Shown here: in pieces, positions 52,459 to 61,187 of the stretch
Numbering within the stretch: the stretch's first letter is position 1
How the letters are laid out: each line of letters starts with the position of its first letter
DNA from: Hoeflea prorocentri
GTDB taxonomy: Bacteria; Pseudomonadota; Alphaproteobacteria; Rhizobiales; Rhizobiaceae
DNA length: 64,000 nucleotides
Assembly (NCBI RefSeq): GCF_027944115.1
Contig: NZ_JAPJZI010000001.1
Coordinates: 1,798,001-1,862,000, forward strand
Reading direction: 5' to 3'
Made by a program: the position numbers and the translations under genes
Notes under the pieces: generated by a model
What the model saw: only the letters and a program-made list of their open reading frames with translations
The model's database searches: none
What the model was told of the DNA's origin: nothing

Positions 52459-54585
52459 ATGTCAGAAGCCGTTTCCTATGAAGTTGTGTCCGATGAAGCC
52501 GGTGCGATCGCAGTTATCGCCATCGACAATCCACCGGTAAATGCTGCAAGTCACGCTGTTCGCGAGGGGCTGGCGGCCGCCGCGGCACGGTTTGCCGCCG
52601 ATACGGCGCAGGTCGCGGTCATTTACGGCAAAGGCCGCACCTTCATAGCAGGCGCCGACATTCGCGAGTTTGGCAAGCCGATGCAGCAGCCCGGACTAAC
52701 GGAGGTCATAGACGGGATCGAGAAGCTCGACAAACCGGTTGTTTGCGCAATTCATGGGACAGCTTTAGGCGGCGGGCTCGAAACCGCCCTCTCCTGCCAT
52801 TACCGCGTAGCCATCAAATCGGCGCGTGTCGGATTGCCGGAAGTCAATCTCGGTCTTTGTCCGGGCGCGGGCGGCACACAACGCCTGCCCCGCCTGACCG
52901 GCGTTGAGGCTGCTGCAGATATTGTTACGTCCGGACGGCATGTCCCGGCCGCTGAAGCCTTGAAAATAGGCATCCTCGATGCTGTTGAAGACGGAGACGA
53001 TCCACTTGAGGCGGGGATTGCCTTTGCACGGCGCGTACTGGCTGAGAAGCTGCCCGCGCGCAGGACATGCGATGAAAACGACAAGGTGGAAGCATCACGC
53101 GGCAACGAAGAGCTCTTCGGTGCGCTTCGCGAAAGGGTCAAGAAGAAGGCCAAGGGGCAGCTTTCCCCGCAATTGTGCCTTGAGGCGGTCATCGCGTCGG
53201 CTGAACTGCCCTTTACAGAAGGCATGGCGCGCGAGCGTGAGATATTCATGGAACTGATGAAATCGCCGCAGCGCGAAGCCCTGATCCATGCTTTTTTTGC
53301 TGAGCGTGCGGTCAGAAAGGTTCCCGAACTTGAAACCGGCAAGGCCCGCCCACTTAATTCCGCTGCCGTCATCGGCGGCGGGACCATGGGATCCGGGATC
53401 ACCGTTTCGATGTTGTTTGCCGGATTGCCGGTTACGATGATCGAGCGCGACGAGGAAAGCGCTGCGCGAGGCCGGCAGAATGTCGAGAAAATCCTGGATG
53501 ACGGTGTAAGGCGCGGAAAATTCGATAAAGCGCACCGCGACCACCTGGCGAACGACCTTTATTCGGTAAGCTCCGATATCGATTCCCTCAAGGATGCAGA
53601 TATCGTCATCGAGGCGGCTTTTGAGAATATGGGCGTCAAGAAGGATCTTTTCCGCCAGATCGATAAGCACGCGAAGCAAGGTGCGGTTCTGGCGAGCAAT
53701 ACATCCTATCTCAACATCAATGAAATTGCCGCGGCCACCGACCGTCCGCAAGATGTTCTTGGCCTGCACTTTTTCTCACCTGCGCACGTGATGCGGCTGC
53801 TGGAAATCGTTGTGGCGGACAAAACCGATGTCGACGTCGCCACAACCGGATTTGCGCTGGCGGCGAAGCTGAAGAAGGTCGGCGTGCGGGCCGGCGTCTG
53901 TGACGGCTTTATCGGCAACAGGATCCTGGAACGGTATCTGTCAATCGCTTCCTACATGGTCGAAGACGGCACCAGCCCCTACGACATAGACCGCGCGGTT
54001 CTCAACTTTGGCTATCCGATGGGGCCGAACCAGATGGGCGACCTCGCAGGCCTTGATATCGGTTACGCAAACCGCACCCGCAAGCGCGAGGAAGGTTGGA
54101 AGGGCCGCTACGCGGCGGATTACATGGACCGTATCGCCGAGCTTGGACGTTACGGTCAGAAGACAGGCCGGGGTTTCTACATCTATGAAGATGGGAGCCG
54201 GGTCGGAAAGCAGGACCCCGAGGTGCTTGAGATTATCGACCAGGTGCGTTCCGAAAAGGGAATTGACCCCCGGCCACTGGACGAAGAGGCGATCATGCGT
54301 CGCTACATGGCTGCCATTATCAATGAAGGCGCGCGTGTCGTTGAGGAAGGGATCGCGTTACGCCCGCTTGATGTCGATGTCACCATGCTTTTTGGCTACG
54401 GCTTCCCGCGCTGGCGCGGCGGCCCCCTGAAATATGCCGACATGATCGGTCTCGACAAGGTTCTCGCCGATATCCGTGAATTCGAGAACGAGGACGCGGA
54501 TTTCTGGAAGCCCGCCAAATTGCTCGTCGATCTCGTTGGACGCGGTGAAAATTTCGATAGCCTGAACAAAGCCACGAACGCTTAA
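52459..54585 (+). CDS. fadJ: Bifunctional enoyl-CoA hydratase / 3-hydroxyacyl-CoA dehydrogenase (FadJ/PimF-like)
   Basis: 708 residues. The N-terminal crotonase domain has FIAGADIREFGKPM, ALGGGLETALSCHYR and LPEVNLGLCPGAGGTQRLPR, which carry the two catalytic glutamates. The 3-hydroxyacyl-CoA dehydrogenase NAD site AVIGGGTMGSGITVSMLFAG starts near residue 302, followed by SNTSYLNINEIA and the catalytic histidine in LGLHFFSPAHVMRLLE. The C-terminal domain has GFIGNRILERY and FGYGFPRWRGGPL. It catalyses hydration and oxidation in beta-oxidation. It heads the enzyme part of the operon; its order with thiolase and two acyl-CoA dehydrogenases parallels pimF-B-C-D of dicarboxylate degradation. Confidence 0.94.
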   Translation: MSEAVSYEVVSDEAGAIAVIAIDNPPVNAASHAVREGLAAAAARFAADTAQVAVIYGKGRTFIAGADIREFGKPMQQPGLTEVIDGIEKLDKPVVCAIHGTALGGGLETALSCHYRVAIKSARVGLPEVNLGLCPGAGGTQRLPRLTGVEAAADIVTSGRHVPAAEALKIGILDAVEDGDDPLEAGIAFARRVLAEKLPARRTCDENDKVEASRGNEELFGALRERVKKKAKGQLSPQLCLEAVIASAELPFTEGMAREREIFMELMKSPQREALIHAFFAERAVRKVPELETGKARPLNSAAVIGGGTMGSGITVSMLFAGLPVTMIERDEESAARGRQNVEKILDDGVRRGKFDKAHRDHLANDLYSVSSDIDSLKDADIVIEAAFENMGVKKDLFRQIDKHAKQGAVLASNTSYLNINEIAAATDRPQDVLGLHFFSPAHVMRLLEIVVADKTDVDVATTGFALAAKLKKVGVRAGVCDGFIGNRILERYLSIASYMVEDGTSPYDIDRAVLNFGYPMGPNQMGDLAGLDIGYANRTRKREEGWKGRYAADYMDRIAELGRYGQKTGRGFYIYEDGSRVGKQDPEVLEIIDQVRSEKGIDPRPLDEEAIMRRYMAAIINEGARVVEEGIALRPLDVDVTMLFGYGFPRWRGGPLKYADMIGLDKVLADIREFENEDADFWKPAKLLVDLVGRGENFDSLNKATNA

Positions 54586-54595
54586 GGAACAACAA

Positions 54596-55777
54596 ATGCG
54601 CGAAGCAGTAATCGTATCGACCGCCCGTACCGGCATCACCAAGGCATTTCGGGGCGGCCTCAACATGACCCATGGCGCGGAGTTCGGCGGCGCTGCCGCC
54701 AGTGCCGCAGTCGAGCGTTCCGGTGTTGATCCGGAGCTTATCGAGGATGCCGTTATCGGATGCGGCCTGCCCGAGGGCGCCACCGGCGGCAATATCGCCC
54801 GCCAGATCGCCATCAGGGCCGGCCTGCCGGTCACGACAGCCGGCATGACCGTCAATCGTTTCTGTTCATCCGGCTTGCAGGCCGTTGCTCTGGCCTCTCA
54901 TGCGATCACCCAGCAGGGATCGCCGGCAATGCTCGCCGGAGGGATCGAATCCATCACCCTCGCCCAGGGAAATGCCAATACCCACATGGCGCGTAGCCCG
55001 TGGATCCTTGAGAACAAGCAGGCGATCTATCTGCCGATGATCGACACGGCCGATATCGTGGCAGAGCGTTATAGTATCTCGCGCGAAGCGCAGGATGCTT
55101 ACGCCTTGTCTTCACAGCAGCGCACCGCTGACGCGCAGGAAGCCGGTCGCTACGATGACGAGATTATCCCGTTTTCAACAACGATGGCCGTCAAGGACAA
55201 GGAAACCGGGGAGATTTCCCAACACGAGGTGACGATCAGCCGGGACGAGTGCAACCGGCCCGGCACGACGTTGGAAGGCCTGCAGTCGCTTGAGCCGGTA
55301 CGCGGTCCGGATCAGTACATCACGGCGGGCAATGCCTCACAGCTTTCCGATGGCGCATCCGCCTGCGTACTCATGGAGGCAAAGGAAGCGGAAAAGCGGA
55401 ATATCGAGCCCATGGGCGCTTTCCGCGGCTTTGTCGTCGCGGGGTGCGAGCCTGATGAAATGGGGATTGGTCCGGTCTTCGCGGTGCCACGGCTGCTTGA
55501 GCGCGCTGGTCTGACAATGGATGATATCGGCCTTTGGGAACTCAATGAAGCGTTTGCGAGCCAGGTTCTTTATTGCCGCGACAAGCTCGGCATTCCGCAG
55601 GATATTCTCAACGTCAATGGCGGTTCGATATCCATCGGCCATCCTTATGGCATGACGGGCGCGCGGCAGGTGGGCCATGTAATGTATGAAGGCAAGCGCC
55701 GTGGCGTAAAGCATGTCGTGGTGACCATGTGCATCGGCGGCGGTCAGGGCGCTGCCGGCCTGTTTGAAATCTACTGA
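54596..55777 (+). CDS. fadA: Acetyl-CoA acyltransferase (thiolase)
   Basis: Thiolytic enzyme of 393 residues releasing acetyl-CoA from 3-ketoacyl-CoA. The nucleophile is Cys90 in VNRFCSSGLQAVALAS, followed by LAGGIESI. Then NEAFASQVLYCRD, the active-site histidine in NGGSISIGHPYGMTGARQ near residue 349 and the general-base cysteine in TMCIGGGQGAAGLFE near residue 383. It begins 10 bases after the hydratase/dehydrogenase gene, its partner enzyme. Corresponds in position to PimB. Confidence 0.94.
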   Translation: MREAVIVSTARTGITKAFRGGLNMTHGAEFGGAAASAAVERSGVDPELIEDAVIGCGLPEGATGGNIARQIAIRAGLPVTTAGMTVNRFCSSGLQAVALASHAITQQGSPAMLAGGIESITLAQGNANTHMARSPWILENKQAIYLPMIDTADIVAERYSISREAQDAYALSSQQRTADAQEAGRYDDEIIPFSTTMAVKDKETGEISQHEVTISRDECNRPGTTLEGLQSLEPVRGPDQYITAGNASQLSDGASACVLMEAKEAEKRNIEPMGAFRGFVVAGCEPDEMGIGPVFAVPRLLERAGLTMDDIGLWELNEAFASQVLYCRDKLGIPQDILNVNGGSISIGHPYGMTGARQVGHVMYEGKRRGVKHVVVTMCIGGGQGAAGLFEIY

Positions 55778-55791
55778 GGAAAGTCGGGATC

Positions 55792-56988
55792 ATGGATTTG
55801 AACTACACGGACGAGGAAATCGCTTTCAGGGACGATGTCCGTGCCTTCCTGAAGGCCGAATTGCCGGCTTCCGTCTCTGACAAGGTCAAGGGCGGCAAGC
55901 GCCTTACCAAGGAGGACATGGACAGCTGGCATGCAATCCTGAACAAACGCGGATGGCTGGCCGAAAACTGGCCGGTGGAATATGGCGGGACCGGTTGGAA
56001 TGCCGTCCAGCAGCAGATTTTCGATGACGAAACCTGCGCCGCCGGCGCCCCGCGTATTGTGCCCTTCGGTCTGAAGATGCTGGCACCGGTGCTTATCAAA
56101 TATGGTTCCGAGGAACAGAAGAAGCATTATCTGCCGCGTATCCTCGATGGGTCTGACTGGTGGTGCCAGGGTTACTCCGAACCGGGAGCCGGCTCGGATC
56201 TGGCATCGTTGAAAACACGCGCGGTGCGAGACGGCGACCATTTTATCGTCAACGGCCAGAAGACCTGGACGACACTTGGCCAATACGCCAACAAGATTTT
56301 CTGTCTGGTGCGTACATCAACCGAGGGCAAGCCGCAGGAAGGTATCTCCTTCCTCCTCATCGATATGGATACGCCCGGCATCACGGTGCGTCCGATCATC
56401 CTGCTTGAAGGCACCCACGAGGTGAATGAGGTCTTTTTTGACGATGTGCGGGTGCCGGTCGAAAACCTCGTTGGCGAAGAGAACAAGGGTTGGACCTATG
56501 CCAAGTATCTTCTGACCCACGAACGTACCAATATCGCCAATGTCGGCGCCAACAAGGTTTCGCTTGAACATCTCAAACATATCGGTCGGACGCAGAAGGT
56601 GCGCGGCCGGCCGTTGATTGAGGATCCGCTTTTTGCTGCGCGTCTTGCACAAATCGAGATGGAACTCGATGCCATGGCGACCACCAATCTGCGCCTGCTG
56701 TCTTCGCCGGACAGCGTTGCCAATGCCGGTCCGATGAGCTCCATGCTCAAGATCAAGGGAACGGAAATCCGTCAGGCGCTGAATGACCTGACACGCCGGG
56801 CCCTCGGCCCCTATGCGATGCCTTTCGTTTCAGAAGCGTTGGAGACCGGGTATAATGAAGAACCGATCGGGCCGGACTACGCGGCTCCGGTTTCCAAAGA
56901 CTATTTCAACAACCGCAAAATCACGATCTATGGCGGATCGAACGAGATCCAGCGCGGTATCATCACAAAAATGATGATGGGGCTGTAA
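55792..56988 (+). CDS. pimC: Acyl-CoA dehydrogenase, PimC-like large subunit
   Basis: FAD enzyme of 398 residues. Landmarks: GWLAENWPVEYGGTGWNAVQ near residue 50, CQGYSEPGAGSDLASLKTRA near residue 123, NGQKTWTTLGQYANKIFCLV, LLTHERTNIANVGANKVSLE near residue 240, and the end IYGGSNEIQRGIITKMMMG. The residue before Gly in the last motif is glycine, not the usual glutamate. However, the glutamate in THERTN stands where isovaleryl-type dehydrogenases keep their base, so this subunit is probably catalytic. It is followed after 6 bases by a second dehydrogenase-like gene, likely its partner. Same order as pimC-pimD. Confidence 0.88.
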   Translation: MDLNYTDEEIAFRDDVRAFLKAELPASVSDKVKGGKRLTKEDMDSWHAILNKRGWLAENWPVEYGGTGWNAVQQQIFDDETCAAGAPRIVPFGLKMLAPVLIKYGSEEQKKHYLPRILDGSDWWCQGYSEPGAGSDLASLKTRAVRDGDHFIVNGQKTWTTLGQYANKIFCLVRTSTEGKPQEGISFLLIDMDTPGITVRPIILLEGTHEVNEVFFDDVRVPVENLVGEENKGWTYAKYLLTHERTNIANVGANKVSLEHLKHIGRTQKVRGRPLIEDPLFAARLAQIEMELDAMATTNLRLLSSPDSVANAGPMSSMLKIKGTEIRQALNDLTRRALGPYAMPFVSEALETGYNEEPIGPDYAAPVSKDYFNNRKITIYGGSNEIQRGIITKMMMGL

Positions 56989-56994
56989 GGACAA

Positions 56995-58134
56995 ATGGAC
57001 TTTAACCACACTGAAGACAGAGCCATGCTGAAAGACATGGTCACACGCTTTCTTGCTGACAATTACGCGTTGGAGAAGCGAAATGAAGCAGCAGAAAGCA
57101 GCGAAGGGTTTTCCCGCGAGCAGTGGAGCCGGTTTGCCGAGCTCGGCCTGATTGGCGCCCTCTTTTCAGAAGAAGTCGGCGGCTTCGGCGGCGCGGGCTT
57201 TGATATCAGCGTCCTGTTCGAAGAGCTCGGGCGCGGCCTTGTTGTCGAACCGTTCCTTGCAAGCGCCGTCCTGGGCGGCACCATGCTGGCTGAACTCGGC
57301 AGCGACGATCAGAAGGCGATGATCGGTGATGTCATCAGCGGCGAAAAGCTCCTTGCTTTTGCCCACGGCGAACCTCAAAGCCATTATGACCTCAGTCATG
57401 TAGAGACCATGGCGCGCAAAGACACCGGCAAATGGGTGCTGAACGGCAAGAAGGCTGTGGTTTTGAACGGTGACAGCGCCGATGCGCTTATCGTCACCGC
57501 GCGAACCGCGGGCAGCAGCTGGGATGAAGACGGCCTGTCGGCATTCATCGTTCCGGCAAATACCGATGGACTCACCGTCAGGGGATATCCGACTATAGAT
57601 GGCCAGCATGCCTGTGAGATTGATCTCAACGATGTTCGGCTCGAAGAAAGTGCATTACTGGGCAAGGACGGTGATGCCTATCCGGCAATTGAGCTTTCGG
57701 TTGCACGGGCTAATGTTGCACTGACGTCCGAGGCCATCGGCCTGATGGAGGTCTGCCGCGACATGACCCTGGACTATCTGCGCACGCGCAAGCAGTTCGG
57801 CGTTCCAATTGGCAAGTTTCAGGCTCTGCAGCACCGGATGGCAACGGTACTGACCGAAATCGAACAGGCGCGTTCTGCGGCGATCAACGCGGCGGGTCGC
57901 CTTGACCTGAGCCGCCGGGAACGGGAAATGGCCGTCTCATCCGCCAAGGCACTGGCCGGGCGTATCGGTCGCCTCGTTGCCGAGGAGGCAATCCAGATGC
58001 ATGGCGGGATCGCCATGACCTGGGAATACGGGCTTGGACATTTCGCCAAGCGGCTGATTATGCTCGATCACCAGTTTGGCGATGTCGACTATCATACGGT
58101 CCGCTTCGCAGAGTTTTCCCGCAAGGCGACCTGA
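56995..58134 (+). CDS. pimD: Acyl-CoA dehydrogenase-like protein, PimD-like small subunit
   Basis: 379 residues. Acyl-CoA dehydrogenase fold with FSEEVGGFGGAGFDISVLFE near residue 58 and ALIVTARTAGSSWDEDGLSA mid-protein. LDYLRTRKQFGVPIGKFQAL follows near residue 260, then AIQMHGGIAMTWEYGLGHFA. Both places where this family keeps its catalytic glutamate look empty: the motif corresponding to THERTN reads SVARAN, and the C-terminal one reads MHGG. It probably forms a heteromer with the preceding subunit and helps bind FAD or substrate, as in two-subunit acyl-CoA dehydrogenases of steroid catabolism. Inference from aligned motifs by eye. Confidence 0.85.
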   Translation: MDFNHTEDRAMLKDMVTRFLADNYALEKRNEAAESSEGFSREQWSRFAELGLIGALFSEEVGGFGGAGFDISVLFEELGRGLVVEPFLASAVLGGTMLAELGSDDQKAMIGDVISGEKLLAFAHGEPQSHYDLSHVETMARKDTGKWVLNGKKAVVLNGDSADALIVTARTAGSSWDEDGLSAFIVPANTDGLTVRGYPTIDGQHACEIDLNDVRLEESALLGKDGDAYPAIELSVARANVALTSEAIGLMEVCRDMTLDYLRTRKQFGVPIGKFQALQHRMATVLTEIEQARSAAINAAGRLDLSRREREMAVSSAKALAGRIGRLVAEEAIQMHGGIAMTWEYGLGHFAKRLIMLDHQFGDVDYHTVRFAEFSRKAT

Positions 58135-58153
58135 TGCGTGGCGTTCGAATACG

Positions 58154-58555
58154 ATGAAAGTCATTCGCGATCAGACCGGCACGCAGAGGACGTTGGGCTA
58201 TGTGGTCGAAATCGATGCGGGCGCCGCGCGTATCTATCTCGATATAGATGAGCGGCACATCAATCGTGGCGACACACTACATGGCGGTGTTATGGCGACG
58301 ATGCTCGATGCCGTCGCGGGTTATGCGGTGAGCCTGTCGGTGGATGGTGAGTCGCTTTATTACACATCGACTGTATCCCTTACCGTGAACTACCTGTCAC
58401 GTGTCAGCGAAGGCCGCGTCGTGGCAACGGCAAAGGTTACAGGCGGTGGCAAGAAGATCGTTTTTGTCGACGCACTGTTGTCTACGGATGCCGGTATCCC
58501 GGTGGCGTCGGCGACGGGAACCTTCAAGCTTTACAGGGAGAATGTGCGCGACTAG
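58154..58555 (+). CDS. PaaI-family hotdog thioesterase
   Basis: Acyl-CoA thioesterase of 133 residues with one hotdog domain. The hallmark is GDTLHGGVMATMLDAVAGYA (residues about 41-60), with the HGG helix start and the catalytic-type aspartate. It is followed by VSLTVNYLSRV and ending GTFKLYREN. It would hydrolyse stalled CoA esters to free CoA. ATG 58154 is the only start that keeps the normal length. Last gene of the operon, 19 bases after the PimD-like gene; a 158-base gap follows. Confidence 0.88.
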   Translation: MKVIRDQTGTQRTLGYVVEIDAGAARIYLDIDERHINRGDTLHGGVMATMLDAVAGYAVSLSVDGESLYYTSTVSLTVNYLSRVSEGRVVATAKVTGGGKKIVFVDALLSTDAGIPVASATGTFKLYRENVRD

Positions 58556-58671
58556 TGCAACTTGATCTCCGTTGACTTGCGATGCAGCCGCTTTCCTGCC
58601 TGACATCGCCCTTCCGATCAATTCGACAAAAATTCTCGTTGGAATGCTTCATTCGACCGCATCTGACGCTA

Positions 58672-58691
58672 TGTTGCAATGCAGCACAACA
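58672..58691. promoter_or_regulatory. TGC-rich inverted repeat, possible PhaR-type site
   Basis: TGTTG (58672-58676) and CAACA (58687-58691) flank a TGC/GCA-rich core (CAATGCAGCA). Alphaproteobacterial PhaR regulators of polyhydroxybutyrate genes bind TGC-rich repeats. The location 23 bases before the 3-hydroxybutyrate dehydrogenase ATG fits, but assignment is tentative. Confidence 0.35.
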
Positions 58692-58713
58692 GATCGATCG
58701 ACGGAGGCTATTC

Positions 58714-59496
58714 ATGTCAGAAGTTAAAACCGCCATTGTCACCGGCTCTTCAAGCGGTATCGGTCTCGGTATCGCGGAAGGCTTCGCCGCAAAGGGCATG
58801 AACATCGTTATGAACGGTATCGAGCCTTCGGAGCAGATAGAGCCGTTGCGGAAAAATTTGCAAGACACCCACGGTGTCGATGCGATTTATATCGAGGCCA
58901 ACATCATGAAGCCGGATGGCGTACGATTGCTCATGTCGACGGCGGAGGATGCATTCGGGCGGATTGACGTGCTGGTCAACAATGCGGGGATCCAGTATGT
59001 CGCGCCAGTGGAAGAGTTTCCCGAGGATAAATGGGAGGCGATCATCGCCCTCAATCTTTCAGCCGCCTTTCATACTACGCGTGCGGTTGTGCCCGGCATG
59101 AAGGCCCGGGGCTGGGGCCGTATCATCAACATCGCGTCGGCTCACGGGCTTGTCGCCTCACCTTTCAAATCAGCCTATGTCTCGGCCAAGCACGGCCTTG
59201 TGGGTTTGACGAAAACCGTGGCACTGGAAGTCGCCGAACACGGTATCACCGTCAATGCCATTTGTCCGGGATATGTCTGGACACCGTTGGTTGAAAAGCA
59301 GATCCCGGACACCGCCGCCGCACGCGGAATTACCGAGGAGGAGGTCAAGCGCGACGTGCTGCTGGCTGCACAGCCGACGAAGGAGTTCGTCAGCGTCGAA
59401 CATATGGCGGCTCTGGCCAATTTCCTTTGTTCCAGCGAAGCATCGTCAATTACCGGCGCATCGCTTCCGGTTGATGGCGGATGGGTGGCGCAATGA
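58714..59496 (+). CDS. hbdH: 3-Hydroxybutyrate dehydrogenase (SDR)
   Basis: Classical SDR of 260 residues that oxidises D-3-hydroxybutyrate to acetoacetate in polyhydroxybutyrate breakdown. NAD site VTGSSSGIGLGIAEGFAAKG near residue 8, VLVNNAGIQYVAPVEEFPED, catalytic serine in INIASAHGLVASPFKSAYVS, and YVSAKHG for Tyr/Lys. The end LPVDGGWVAQ and the insert QIPDTAAARGITEEEVKRDV are typical of HbdH. ATG 58714 has GGAGG upstream; a longer frame is rejected because it would translate the promoter region. A patatin-like gene follows after 34 bases. Confidence 0.9.
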   Translation: MSEVKTAIVTGSSSGIGLGIAEGFAAKGMNIVMNGIEPSEQIEPLRKNLQDTHGVDAIYIEANIMKPDGVRLLMSTAEDAFGRIDVLVNNAGIQYVAPVEEFPEDKWEAIIALNLSAAFHTTRAVVPGMKARGWGRIINIASAHGLVASPFKSAYVSAKHGLVGLTKTVALEVAEHGITVNAICPGYVWTPLVEKQIPDTAAARGITEEEVKRDVLLAAQPTKEFVSVEHMAALANFLCSSEASSITGASLPVDGGWVAQ

Positions 59497-59530
59497 CCAT
59501 TGTGAGGCAAACCGGCAGGACTGACGCGGT

Positions 59531-60574
59531 ATGAGCGAAGGTCAAAAATCAGTCAATATTGCGCTACAGGGCGGAGGCGCTCACGGCGCCTTCACGTGGG
59601 GTGTGCTCGACAAATTGCTCGAGGACGGACGCCTCGACGTCGAAGCCATATCCGGGACATCGGCCGGTGCCATGAATGCCGTTGCCGTTGCTGACGGGCT
59701 GATGAGCGATGGCGCGGACGGTGCGCGGGCAGCGCTTGAGCATTTTTGGCGATCGATCAGCGAGCGGTCGGCTTTCAGTCCGATCCAGCGCCTGCCCTTT
59801 GACGTGTTCATGGGCAATTGGAGCCTGGATCATACGCCGAGCTACCATTTTTTCGATGCGATGACCCGTATGACGTCGCCCTATCAGTTCAACCCGCTCG
59901 ATATCAATCCGCTGCTTCAGCTTCTGGAAGAATGCATCGATTTCGATCGTGTGCGCAGTTGCGATCAGTTGAAGCTCTTCATTTCCGCTACGGATGTGGA
60001 AACGGGCCGTGTCAAAATCTTCAACCGCAGCGAATTGACGGCGGAGATGGTGATGGCATCCGCCTGCCTTCCTTTCCTGTTTCAGGCAGTCGAGATTGAC
60101 GGTGTCCCCTATTGGGATGGCGGCTATATGGGCAATCCGGCACTGTTTCCGTTTCATACGCAAACGGACTCCGACGATATCATTGTTGTGCAGATCAACC
60201 CGATTGAGCGTCGGGGCGCACCGCGCACGGCTCAGGAGATTCTCAATCGCATCAACGAAATCAGTTTCAACGGAAGCCTGTTGCGGGAATTTCGCGCCAT
60301 CGACTTCGTTCGCCGCCTGATTGAAGAAGGCAAGCTGTCGCAGGAACACTATCGCAAAACACGGGTGCACGTGATCGAGAATCAGAACGAACTCAAGCCG
60401 CTTGGCGCTTCTTCAAAGGTCAATGCGGAGTGGCGCTTTCTCGTTCATTTGCGCGATATCGGGCGCGAGACGGCCGAACGATGGCTGGCTGCGCATGTGG
60501 ATCACGTCGGCAATCAATCCACGGTCGATCTTCGGGCCATGTTTCAGGGTCTTGGGGTGGAGCATCACGGCTAG
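59531..60574 (+). CDS. Patatin-like phospholipase
   Basis: Serine hydrolase of 347 residues. Oxyanion loop ALQGGGAHGAFTWGVLDKLL near the start, nucleophile serine in GTSAGAMNA (GxSxG, residue about 44), and the dyad aspartate in WDGGYMGNPALFPF near residue 195. No signal peptide. Proteins of this group often sit beside hbdH in rhizobia and have been linked to polymer granules or lipids; it may hydrolyse membrane lipids or polyester. Probably co-transcribed with hbdH. Confidence 0.88.
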   Translation: MSEGQKSVNIALQGGGAHGAFTWGVLDKLLEDGRLDVEAISGTSAGAMNAVAVADGLMSDGADGARAALEHFWRSISERSAFSPIQRLPFDVFMGNWSLDHTPSYHFFDAMTRMTSPYQFNPLDINPLLQLLEECIDFDRVRSCDQLKLFISATDVETGRVKIFNRSELTAEMVMASACLPFLFQAVEIDGVPYWDGGYMGNPALFPFHTQTDSDDIIVVQINPIERRGAPRTAQEILNRINEISFNGSLLREFRAIDFVRRLIEEGKLSQEHYRKTRVHVIENQNELKPLGASSKVNAEWRFLVHLRDIGRETAERWLAAHVDHVGNQSTVDLRAMFQGLGVEHHG

Positions 60575-60744
60575 CGCAGGCTGCTTGCAACGGCTGTAAT
60601 GCTTGCCCCGGCGTCGCTCACCTACAAACTGTTCAATATTAGTGATAAGCTGCAACGAATCTGTTCAGTAAAAGTATAGCGCGTAAGAGCTTCTCATCCT
60701 GAATGTGGCGCCCTAGTTAAGGGTTAAGGAAGGAGGATGAAACC

Positions 60745-61167
60745 ATGCGTATACTCGGTTTATCCATTATTGCCGGCTTACTGATGGTCACGTCTTCCAT
60801 CGCGAATGACGAAATGGACGTGGCATCGGCAAGGGGCATTGTCGAACAGCAGATCACCGCATTTCTAAGCGACGATATCGACACCGCCTATTCGTTTGCG
60901 GCACCGGCCATCAAGAGACTTTATCCGGAGCCCCAGCGCTTCCTGGAAATGGTCAAACGCAATTATCAACCGGTCTACAGGCCGGGCAACTACGCGTTCG
61001 GCCGCGCACTCTCCGACACCGACGGTGATACCATTGCACTTGAGTTGCTGATCACAGGGCCAAAGGGCAAGGACTGGCGTGCGATCTATGTGCTCAATCG
61101 GCAGGATAACGGCAAATTCCAGATTTCCGGTGTCCAGCTTACGAAGCTCAAAAGCCCGGCGATCTGA
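60745..61167 (+). CDS. DUF4864 secreted protein
   Basis: Predicted exported protein of 140 residues with a short signal peptide (ILGLSIIAGLLMVTSSIA). The DUF4864 pattern follows: IVEQQITAFLSDDIDTAYSF, then PAIKRLYPEPQRFLEMVKRN and WRAIYVLNRQDNGKFQISG. Fold resembles NTF2-like small domains; role unknown. Preceded by an AAGGAGG ribosome site and a 170-base gap in which I see no definite promoter. Convergent with the ATP12 gene, 20 bases between stops. Confidence 0.82.
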   Translation: MRILGLSIIAGLLMVTSSIANDEMDVASARGIVEQQITAFLSDDIDTAYSFAAPAIKRLYPEPQRFLEMVKRNYQPVYRPGNYAFGRALSDTDGDTIALELLITGPKGKDWRAIYVLNRQDNGKFQISGVQLTKLKSPAI

Positions 61168-61187
61168 TCAGGAACGCACATTTAGGC

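Noticed and set aside
58582-58713. N-terminal extension of 3-hydroxybutyrate dehydrogenase
   Set aside because: The upstream in-frame codons do not resemble SDR sequence, and the ATG at 58714 has a strong GGAGG site.
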